This document shows positions 1-6,541 of a DNA stretch of 12,426 bases, in pieces. The translations under genes were made by a program, and so were the position numbers. Each line of letters opens with the position of its first letter. The stretch's first letter is position 1. This DNA comes from Asterionellopsis glacialis (lineage: Eukaryota > Bacillariophyta > Plagiogrammaphyceae > Rhaphoneidales > Asterionellopsidaceae): contig WKLE02000525.1 in the NCBI GenBank assembly GCA_014885115.2, positions 64,463 through 76,888 on the forward strand. Reading direction: 5' to 3'. The notes under the pieces were generated by a model. It did no database searches. It was not told where the DNA came from and saw nothing but the letters and a program-made list of their open reading frames with translations.

Positions 1-2
1 TC

Positions 3-92
3 GAGCGATGGGAGATTTGGGGTGAGAACGAAGCTCTCTCTACGACGCTTGTACGTGGGATTAATACTGCGCGAGTAAGAGGGAAGAGGTAA
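3..92 (+). CDS. possible 3' end of a gene running in from the left edge
   Basis: One plus-strand frame is open from the window edge for 29 codons and closes with TAA at 90-92. The peptide begins ERWEIWGENEALSTTL and ends in a basic VRGKR tail, which reads like a protein C-terminus. The first ~115 bases also look richer in G+C than the AT-rich sequence that follows, as expected at a coding/non-coding edge. I do not recognise the family. Another frame is also open for about 25 codons, and AGTAAGA at 74-80 could act as a splice donor, so even the frame is uncertain. Confidence 0.25.
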   Translation, partial: ERWEIWGENEALSTTLVRGINTARVRGKR

Positions 93-594
93 TGTGTAAT
101 GCAGTCGCACTCCTGTGGGTTCTACGGACAGCCCTCATTCCTTAGTCTGAAGTTTTGTAAATAATTACTCTGCTTTGTTAGTGATAGGGTTAAACACAGT
201 GCTTCTTCATACGCAAGTTCGTACCAGGTACCGGTACCTTTAGCATATATTATTTGTTCACAAAAACATTCAAACAAGAAACAAGAGGGCGAGAAAGAAG
301 ATTCAATCAAGTTTGACATTTGTTCAAAATTTCTTAGAAAAAGGACATGCCAGATTTCATTAGAATGTGATCTCTATGTGATGCGTTCATCTTTATTATT
401 GGGAGGTTGTTGTAAAAACTATTTGTACTCGACAACCGCACACACTTTGGGACCTTAGTAGTTCATGAATTCTTAAAGAGAAGTATAAAAAAGTTAAATA
501 CCAGGATTTGAGTCATTGGTATTAACAGTGGAGAGAAAGTACAAAACCACGAATCGTTTTTATTTTCTCAAGAATGTCCAATTTAGATCAACGA
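93..594. other. intergenic gap left of the SET gene
   Basis: About 500 bases of AT-rich sequence downstream of the SET-domain gene, which is transcribed leftwards. It presumably holds that gene's 3' UTR and end-processing signals. A 65-codon minus-strand ORF at 122-319 has no recognisable domain and is not called. The only structured element I see is the GGTACC palindrome at 226-239. No tRNA or other RNA gene is evident. Confidence 0.5.
226..239. repeat. perfect 14-bp palindrome AGGTACCGGTACCT
   Basis: AGGTACCGGTACCT equals its own reverse complement. It is preceded directly by another GTACC, so GTACC occurs three times in 18 bases (221-238). It could be a binding site for a dimeric factor or a small hairpin in a 3' UTR. 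No function is shown by the sequence alone. Confidence 0.5.
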
Positions 595-1731
595 TTACAA
601 GTCCTTGTTGCGTAACAATGTGGCCTTGGCAACATTAATCGCAGTTTGAATATCCTGCTTGAATTGGAGTCGATATTTTACAGCGCTGAAATAAGCAGGG
701 TCATCATCTTGTTTTGAATCTAGTAACAATTTCTTGTCCTCTTCGATTGAGGTTGGAAGACTCGACAAAAGAGCAATAGCATTATCTGCAAATGCTTTCA
801 AAGTTGCTTCGGGTAGCTGGTTGGTGTGTTTGGTAGCTTCCCTCTGTTGAGTTTCAAGATCCTTAGGTTCGTCAGACTCATGAACTTCAATAGGATTACA
901 CTCTATTGAAACTATATTATCGGGGAATAATTCAAAAGTGTGCTCTGTGGTCTTCCACCACGAACTTTGGAGAAACTTCCATCGTCGAGGCCAGTCTTCC
1001 ACAAAGCCATAGTCCCGAAATATGTCCGACGAAAGCGACGACACGTAAACATTCCAAATTTGTTCTCCAGGACGGATAGTCTTTGAAGCATAAACCTCTA
1101 GACCGTCATCGGTAAATGAAAGTGCAATATTATGAAGTCCCCGGTGATGGTTCATGAGGTCGTAGAAAGGTACCACACCTAAGTTAGTGGAATAACTGAC
1201 AACATATAACAACGCCTGCCTTGTAAACTTATCCCAAGTGTTTGGTTCACCCCTTTGACACGTGTGCTCAAACCACTTCACATGACGTTCGGAATCACCA
1301 GGAAGAAGTCCTTGTAATTCTTTCTTTGCCTCATCTGTCCAATACATTAGAAAATCCGAATGCCCCGTCGAAAATATTTCATTTAGATGCGCACGATATT
1401 CACTCAAACGATTGACGCTCCGAGCCTCTTCCGCAAGGATCTGCACTGTCTCACAGTCGTGTTCCATATTAAATATAATAGTCCACGGGACTCTAAACAG
1501 GAGGGTGCCCTCTTTAATGTCTGAATCATTATCAGGCTTAACCCCGACTCCACGCATGCCGTTCGAAAGGCCGACACAAATTCGAGGGTCTACCATGCCT
1601 CCTTCACGTCTGACAAATTTCTCAGCAAACGTTTCCTCGGTGAAGCATTGGATTGGATTTTCGACATTGCTCGCAGCGGCCGATGCGAGTAATAACCAAC
1701 CGAAGGTAAACCAAACAGAAACCAAAAACAT
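595..1731 (-). CDS. SET-domain protein (RuBisCO LSMT/SETD-like), signal peptide
   Basis: A 378-aa intronless ORF. Residues 1-20 are a hydrophobic leader (FLVSVWFTFGWLLLASAAAS) typical of a signal peptide. Residues ~45-85 (NGMRGVGV... then EGTLLFRVPW) fit the first half of a split SET domain. Residues 186-245 carry the C-terminal SET core: DLMNH at 191-195, GEQIWNVY at 222-229 with Y229 as the likely catalytic tyrosine, and DYGFVE at 240-245. The C-terminal ~100 residues are helical and charged (LPEATLKAF, later VKYRLQFK), resembling the substrate-binding tail of LSMT/SETD3/SETD6 proteins. Family members methylate lysine or histidine side chains of non-histone proteins using S-adenosylmethionine; the substrate here cannot be told. 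The start is supported because the domain begins before the next methionine (M46). No Phe follows the leader cleavage region, so the diatom ASAFAP plastid-import signal is not evident. Confidence 0.8.
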   Translation of the reverse strand: MFLVSVWFTFGWLLLASAAASNVENPIQCFTEETFAEKFVRREGGMVDPRICVGLSNGMRGVGVKPDNDSDIKEGTLLFRVPWTIIFNMEHDCETVQILAEEARSVNRLSEYRAHLNEIFSTGHSDFLMYWTDEAKKELQGLLPGDSERHVKWFEHTCQRGEPNTWDKFTRQALLYVVSYSTNLGVVPFYDLMNHHRGLHNIALSFTDDGLEVYASKTIRPGEQIWNVYVSSLSSDIFRDYGFVEDWPRRWKFLQSSWWKTTEHTFELFPDNIVSIECNPIEVHESDEPKDLETQQREATKHTNQLPEATLKAFADNAIALLSSLPTSIEEDKKLLLDSKQDDDPAYFSAVKYRLQFKQDIQTAINVAKATLLRNKDL

Positions 1732-1965
1732 ATTTTAGATTTCCGTCATTCCACGTGAAAGGCACTACTTCAATACACAAAGATAGCAAGGACACCAAAC
1801 AATTCCTCCCAGCCTTCACAACTCGATAGATCTATGAACCGAACCGAAATTCTGTCCCCTGCTACACAAACTACAGTCGACAGCAACTGCAACTTTCAAA
1901 ACAGCCCCTAACTCTGGGAAACCAGTCTCGGACAAGCAATCCCTCTTAGTTCTTAAGAAACAACA
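1732..1965. promoter_or_regulatory. upstream region of the SET gene
   Basis: This 234-base stretch lies 5' of the SET-domain ORF on the minus strand and 5' of a doubtful small plus-strand ORF. It must hold the SET gene promoter and 5' UTR. I see no clear TATA box or conserved element, so this is assigned by position only. Confidence 0.35.
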
Positions 1966-2151
1966 ATGGCGTCGATTGCCAGTGAGCGCCTGTTGCTGTT
2001 GTCTTACATCACTTCTCATGTACCGTCTGTCTGTAAAATATCGCGGGGGTCGAATTTGTTAAACGCTTTTACAAAGACCATGTTGCCCAAATTCTCAAAA
2101 AAAAAGATTCAAGATCTTGAATATATGCTAGAAAATGAAATTAAAAATTAA
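1966..2151 (+). CDS. doubtful 61-aa small ORF
   Basis: A 61-codon ORF with a favourable eukaryotic start context (AACAATGGCG) and a plausible basic C-terminal helix (FSKKKIQDLEYMLENEIKN). It lies divergent to the SET gene. I recognise no domain and no signal peptide. Sequence after codon ~45 becomes A-rich like the surrounding gap, which argues against coding. It may be a genuine micropeptide, a first exon of an undetected spliced gene, or chance. Confidence 0.2.
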   Translation: MASIASERLLLLSYITSHVPSVCKISRGSNLLNAFTKTMLPKFSKKKIQDLEYMLENEIKN

Positions 2152-2412
2152 TTCATTGGAGTTAGGGATATTTTGGTTTAGATTTTTCCGGCTCTATCTT
2201 TTTTGTTATTTACAACAACTTTTGTAGAATAGACTCTAGAGACAGGCCTACAACTTTAAAATTTGCATTTAGATATGGATTTGTATTCTTGATCATAGAC
2301 ATTAGAAAATGAAGCTCACTCATCCATCATTGTTGTAGTATTTTAAAGTCTTTCTCAAAGAAAAAAATGGTTTGTCAATTATCCTTTCATCCACTGGAGT
2401 CTCTACAGTATA

Positions 2413-2422
2413 TCTCTAGAGA
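2413..2422. repeat. 10-bp palindrome TCTCTAGAGA
   Basis: A perfect palindrome and one of several CTCTAGAG/TCTAGAGA copies found in the gaps of this window (2234-2241, 2413-2422, 2742-2750, 6330-6341). Shared occurrence in non-coding DNA suggests a regulatory or repeat-derived motif, but this is inference. Confidence 0.4.
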
Positions 2423-2935
2423 GAAGAAAATAATGCTTTTCTTGTCTGCCTGTATATGCAGAGACTGTCAGTTGCAACAAGTTTTGGAATGACTAAGTAT
2501 GCTGAGCAGAGTCGGTATTTCAATATTTTTTGATGGAAGGAGAAATGGAGTTGTATATCCCAGCGCTTGATTTGCACCTTTGAAAAAACAGTCGTTTACT
2601 TTCACAGCGAATGGACGATACAAGCATCCTGAATAGAACCACCACACTTTCGAAAAAGAATGTTATTGTTAGTAACCTTGCATTTGTTCTTGTGTTGTAG
2701 TTTGTTGTACCGGGTAAATACTGTATTTGTTTGCCGGTCTTTCTAGAGAGTCCTACCCCAAAGAACAAAATGACTGAGATACAGAAAGTAAGTGACTGAC
2801 TGGAGATGGCTCAGTCATCCGATAGGTATAAGTTTTATCTGTAAGTAATTTGCAATGCCTTCACTATACAATGCAGCTACATTATGTAAAATGCTTGTAA
2901 TTGGAAAATATATATACCTATTATGTTACTTCCTT

Positions 2936-2971
2936 CGTATATGAATGGTAGTTAATAATAGCATTCATACG
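2936..2971. repeat. imperfect inverted repeat, 14-nt loop
   Basis: CGTATATGAATG at 2936-2947 pairs with CATTCATACG at 2962-2971, leaving a two-base bulge and a 14-base loop. It lies about 330 bases before the transporter start codon. Such short AT-rich repeats can arise by chance, and no family is recognised. Confidence 0.3.
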
Positions 2972-3238
2972 AGAAAATATGTATATTTCCTGTACAACGA
3001 AACTTGAACTGACTGTATTTAATTAACTCCATCCAGAGATATGTAGAACGCTCAACGGCTGCCCCCTACTACTCCCCCGCCTCGGTACCATCCACAAATA
3101 AGCAACAAGACCCACAGTAAGACCCAACTCTAGTTAGGACCCTGCTAGAGCTTATTACGGAGAGAGCAGAAACAAGAAGAAATTGGCTAGGAACCCCCAG
3201 TAAGTAGCAGCATCTATCAATCGTCGATCACAGCCCGT

Positions 3239-3246
3239 TGACGTGA
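3239..3246 (+). promoter_or_regulatory. CRE-like TGACGTGA site before the MFS gene
   Basis: TGACGTGA begins 58 bases upstream of the transporter ATG. TGACGT is the core bound by bZIP factors and is described in diatoms as a CO2/cAMP-responsive element. A six-base match is weak evidence. A second copy lies in the promoter of the neighbouring convergent gene (6215-6220, minus strand). Confidence 0.2.
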
Positions 3247-3296
3247 TTCCCAGCATTGAAAGATAACACACGGAAAAGCCTATAATTATCACTATC

Positions 3297-5285
3297 ATGT
3301 TCAACAGCGACATTCCGCAGCAAGAGCGCCACCGACAACGGCGAAAGGTTGATACAAATGTGTGTTCGATAGCTGCAGCTATTTTAGCAAGTATGGTAAC
3401 CGGCGGAACATCGTACTCTTTCGGTCTTTATGGGGGAGCGTTAAAAAAGTCGTTGCATTTGTCTCAGTCACAGCTTGATACAATTTCCTCTGCTAATTTC
3501 ATCTCGGGGTTTGTAAGTTGGGCGCCAGGCATGGTAGCTGACAAATTTGGTCCGCGTTTTGCCATTTCTGCTGGTGGATTTTTGTCCTGCTTCCTGTTGC
3601 TCTTGTATTGGGATCTGGCACGGGGACACTTTGAATTGCCAGAGACAATGGTAGTACCAGTGCTTTCTGCTGTTGGACTGGTAGCTTTCATGACATTGTC
3701 ACTCGTCACGGGGGGTGTCTTCAAAACCATTGTAACTACATGTGGACCCGGAACGAAGGGATCGGCAGTCGGAGCTGCCAAGGGTTATGTAGGACTGGGT
3801 GCAGGAGCATATGCAATTTTATACCAAGCGTTGAAGGGATCATCTGATAATGCGCTTAATTTTCTTCCAATGGAAGCATTCTTTGCGCTTGCAGCAGCTG
3901 GTATCCCTTCACTCTTTCTAATTCCAGAGAAGGCTACTTTAACAAGGCTCAAGGATGCCACAACACCCAGGCATTACCGAATTATTTATGCTGGACTCAT
4001 TGTTATGGGAAGTATGGTCGTCACGGAAAGCATACTGGCGCTGTATGATCCACCTTCTTCCTCGTCGCTCTCCGCTGCATCTGATCGTTTCCTAGACCAG
4101 ACGGAACCTCTTCCACCACAATCCCGTCATTTTGGTATGGCAATTTTTATTGTTTTACTTTGGTTTGGACCCATATTGTCACTCACCTGTTTGCAAAACA
4201 CACATTCTGTCTTGCAACAAGAAGATGATGATATGGATGATTCTGAGAGAAGTGATGAAATGCAAGATAGCGAGGAAGATGACGACGAAGAAGGAGGAGG
4301 TGGAGGAGAAATTAAGCAATCTTCTGACGCACAGCCAGCAGAACCAGCCGGATCACCTGGAGAAGAGGACACCACAGGGCTGCTGCGAGAACAACCAACA
4401 GATGTTGAAATGTCTGTGCCTTTTCATACCGAAGAAACGACTCAGAAAAAGGATGCAACGAAAACAGCTCACACTGAAGCGATCGAAGAAGATGGTGATG
4501 CGGAACACCTGCTTCACGAGGAAACAGATTCGTCATTGGTAATAGCAGAAGTTGAAAGTCTGAATCTCTTTCAAATGCTTGGGACAGCTCCAGCATGGTT
4601 TCTTCTATATACAAGTGTTATTATCACTGGGTCGGGAACTTTGTTAACAAACAACATGAGTCAAATGGTGGAATCATTGGACTTGCCACCATTAACGGCC
4701 AATGCCAGTCTATCTTTTTTTAGCGTCGCACAATCAGCATCGCGAGTGTTGACAGGTGTCATTTCTGAGATGGCTTTAAGTTGGGACATTCCATTCTTTG
4801 GTCGAGGCATCCCACGACCTGTATTTTTTGTGGTGGCTTCAGTTATAGCATTTTGTGCGCACATGCTCTTGGCTGTGGCAACAACAGAGATTCCATTCGT
4901 TATTGGTGCCACTTTGTCGGGTGTGGCGTTTGGAATGATATGGCCTACTTTAGTGTTGGTGGCTGGAGAATGCTTTGGAAAGGAACATGTTGGTGCGAAT
5001 TACATGTTTTTCGACGGAGCTGCATCCGCATTTGGAACATTGTTGCTTTCCAAATTTGTTGCTCAAACTGTTTACGAGAAACATATTCACCATGGCAGTC
5101 TAGGATTGGAAGGAGACGACATCAGCGTAGACGATGGAAGCCAGGAAACTGATGACGATTTAACATGTTACGGAGCAGCATGCTTTCAGTCTTCACATAC
5201 AATTGTTGCATTGCTTTCGTTGTCATGCATATTGACTAGCGTGGGATTATTATACACCACACGCCATGTCTACACAAGGCGATAA
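3297..5285 (+). CDS. nodulin-like major facilitator superfamily transporter
   Basis: A 662-aa intronless protein with about 12 membrane segments in two halves. The N-half starts at ~20 with GGTSYSFGLYGGALKKSL, then LSQSQLDTISSANFISGF and the MFS loop-2 motif DKFGPRF (82-88), as in plant nodulin-like and related eukaryotic MFS proteins. The C-half (~425-660) holds GTAPAWFLLYTS, GSGTLLTNNMSQMVESL, SASRVLTGVISE, a glycine-rich SGVAFGMIWPTL, and CYGAACFQSSH near the last segment, matching the nodulin-like Cys-rich C-terminal motif. Between the halves, residues ~308-416 form a very acidic loop (runs of D/E, a GGGGG stretch) with no membrane segment, presumably cytosolic. Family substrates are poorly defined; monocarboxylate- or metal-related roles have been proposed for relatives. 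The substrate here is unknown. The gene converges on the 5391-6140 gene with 105 bases between stops. Confidence 0.85.
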   Translation: MFNSDIPQQERHRQRRKVDTNVCSIAAAILASMVTGGTSYSFGLYGGALKKSLHLSQSQLDTISSANFISGFVSWAPGMVADKFGPRFAISAGGFLSCFLLLLYWDLARGHFELPETMVVPVLSAVGLVAFMTLSLVTGGVFKTIVTTCGPGTKGSAVGAAKGYVGLGAGAYAILYQALKGSSDNALNFLPMEAFFALAAAGIPSLFLIPEKATLTRLKDATTPRHYRIIYAGLIVMGSMVVTESILALYDPPSSSSLSAASDRFLDQTEPLPPQSRHFGMAIFIVLLWFGPILSLTCLQNTHSVLQQEDDDMDDSERSDEMQDSEEDDDEEGGGGGEIKQSSDAQPAEPAGSPGEEDTTGLLREQPTDVEMSVPFHTEETTQKKDATKTAHTEAIEEDGDAEHLLHEETDSSLVIAEVESLNLFQMLGTAPAWFLLYTSVIITGSGTLLTNNMSQMVESLDLPPLTANASLSFFSVAQSASRVLTGVISEMALSWDIPFFGRGIPRPVFFVVASVIAFCAHMLLAVATTEIPFVIGATLSGVAFGMIWPTLVLVAGECFGKEHVGANYMFFDGAASAFGTLLLSKFVAQTVYEKHIHHGSLGLEGDDISVDDGSQETDDDLTCYGAACFQSSHTIVALLSLSCILTSVGLLYTTRHVYTRR

Positions 5286-5390
5286 ACAATTATGATATCA
5301 AACCATATTGATTTAAAAATTATCCATAAATTGCATTATTACAAGTCTGCTGCAATGGCTGCGACCTCTTTGTTGCCTTTTCCAAATCCA

Positions 5391-6140
5391 TTAATTGTTG
5401 TCACCCATCACATCAATAAGAACACCAACTGTCAGAACTGTTGCAAATAAAGCTACTATGCCATACAATGGAATACTATCCAACCAACGAATGAGAGGTC
5501 TGCACTTAGCCAGCAAAAACATCACAATTGCTAATATAATAAATGCTGCCAAGCATGTACCCATCAGTAATTCAAACGGAGTAAAAACTTTCCCAATAAC
5601 CAGAGCTGGAAAATATGACACTTCGTCAAGAGCCCCAAGTGTTGTAAAGGATATCACAGCCCAAGGAGAAGGCTCAGAGGAAAGTTCACCTTCGAATGAA
5701 AAACTACTGTCTGATGAAGATGATGATGATGCGTCGTCTTCATTTTCATTTCCCGTCTCTATTGATTGGTAAGATGTCGGTTGTACAGTAGCTTCTTGTG
5801 AACTTGAAGTAGCCGATGCGGTTGCAGCAAGTCTTCGCTGTCGTCTTTTCAGTAATTTCTTTACATAGATAGTTCCTGCAATAATCCAACATAGCGTAGC
5901 GCCTACTGCGCCCAGAATTACATCTTCATTATCTCCCCATTGCACTGCCTGCTGTGAGATTAACTCGGCTGCGACAATACATGCCAACCCCAAACCAACA
6001 AGAGTGGTAATAAAGAGGATTGCATGAATCATGCGCGTCCTCACAGGTAAGGAAGGGGAAGATACGTAAGGTACCAACCAGACCGCATCATCAAGCGTTG
6101 TGGCAGCGACTGTAAGTGTGGCCCCAACAAGGCCGATCAT
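5391..6140 (-). CDS. small multi-pass membrane protein, LysE/CadD-like transporter
   Basis: A 249-aa intronless protein with roughly six hydrophobic segments in two halves. Each half opens with a similar acidic motif: TTLDDAVWLVPYV (14-26) and LGALDEVSYFPALV (168-181). This two-repeat layout with a conserved acidic pair (D17/D18 and D172/E173) resembles the LysE superfamily, especially CadD-type cation-resistance proteins, and more distantly TerC or GDT1. The halves are joined by a basic stretch (KKLLKRRQRR, 94-103) and then a Ser/Glu-rich linker with a six-serine run near 138-143, encoded by a GAT/TCA-type trinucleotide tract at ~5713-5731. By analogy it may move a cation or amino acid; the substrate is not known. 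I base the family call on remembered motif shape only, and it could be a lineage-specific membrane protein. Confidence 0.6.
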   Translation of the reverse strand: MIGLVGATLTVAATTLDDAVWLVPYVSSPSLPVRTRMIHAILFITTLVGLGLACIVAAELISQQAVQWGDNEDVILGAVGATLCWIIAGTIYVKKLLKRRQRRLAATASATSSSQEATVQPTSYQSIETGNENEDDASSSSSSDSSFSFEGELSSEPSPWAVISFTTLGALDEVSYFPALVIGKVFTPFELLMGTCLAAFIILAIVMFLLAKCRPLIRWLDSIPLYGIVALFATVLTVGVLIDVMGDNN

Positions 6141-6214
6141 TGTGGTTTTCTGTTAATGTGACTTTGTTGACAGCTACACAACAAAATGAATGATGGTTAT
6201 GGATGTGGAGACAT

Positions 6215-6220
6215 ACGTCA
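6215..6220 (-). promoter_or_regulatory. CRE-like TGACGT site before the LysE-like gene
   Basis: ACGTCA on the plus strand reads TGACGT on the minus strand, 75 bases upstream of the start codon at 6140. The same core precedes the convergent transporter gene. It could be a bZIP site, but a hexamer match is weak and chance is likely. Confidence 0.15.
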
Positions 6221-6327
6221 GACTAATATGTCCTACGTACGGTGATTACCAGGGTAGTGGTAATACAAGGTAAGGAGTCTGTCATGCGTTTAGAGCTTCC
6301 TAAAAGTGAGTCTTCCCTCCACTTTGC

Positions 6328-6363
6328 ACCTCTCTAGAGAGAGTAGAGAGAGGACCTCTCTAG
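6328..6363. repeat. CTCTCTAGAGAG palindrome with direct repeat
   Basis: A perfect 12-bp palindrome CTCTCTAGAGAG sits at 6330-6341. ACCTCTCTAG occurs twice, at 6328-6337 and 6354-6363, 26 bases apart. CCTCTCT (6329-6335 and 6355-6361) can pair with AGAGAGG (6347-6353) from either side, giving two mutually exclusive hairpins. It is the longest of the CTCTAGAG elements in this window and lies ~190 bases upstream of the LysE-like gene. Confidence 0.55.
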
Positions 6364-6541
6364 TTTGGATGTGTGCTTGAAAAGCTTCAAGATTGGGTCC
6401 TAGATGCCGAGAGTCGATCATCATAATAAATTGAAAAATATTAATAAAATAAAAATCTGAAAGGACCTCTGCTACAATCGAAGTTATATATTTATCCTGA
6501 TTTGCAACTATTTCTATAATAAGAATTATCTATCACCACAA

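Larger units (their letters stand above)
2152..3296. other. long AT-rich gap upstream of the MFS gene
   Basis: About 1.1 kb with no convincing gene. It contains two perfect CTCTAGAG palindromes (2234-2241 and 2414-2421), a related TCTAGAGAG at 2742-2750, and a bulged inverted repeat at 2936-2971. The last ~250 bases become C-rich and less AT-rich, consistent with the promoter and 5' UTR of the transporter at 3297. The 82-codon minus ORF at 2520-2768 is unconvincing. Confidence 0.5.
6141..6541. promoter_or_regulatory. gap: promoter of the 249-aa gene and 3' end of the CLPTM1-family gene
   Basis: Both flanking genes run leftwards, so this 401-base gap should contain the 3' UTR of the CLPTM1-family gene (right part, very AT-rich, 6421-6541) and the promoter/5' UTR of the LysE-like gene (left part). 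A palindrome and direct-repeat cluster lies at 6328-6363. A TGACGT core lies at 6215-6220. No RNA gene is apparent. Confidence 0.5.

Noticed and set aside
1663..1731. Diatom plastid-targeting (ASAFAP) reading of the SET protein leader
   Set aside because: The ASAAAS region lacks the aromatic residue expected right after the cleavage site, so plain secretory targeting is more likely.
2520..2768. 82-aa minus-strand ORF in the long gap
   Set aside because: No domain, no homology that I recognise, and composition like the surrounding non-coding DNA.
4132..4614. Overlapping ORFs of 136 aa (+) and 100 aa (-) inside the MFS gene
   Set aside because: They mirror the acidic repeat-rich loop in other frames. 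The transporter frame has clear domain motifs on both sides, and these have none.
5395..5772. 125-aa plus-strand ORF antisense to the LysE-like gene
   Set aside because: It lies wholly opposite a protein with convincing membrane segments, and its own sequence has no domain. It is kept open by the Ser/Asp-rich trinucleotide tract.
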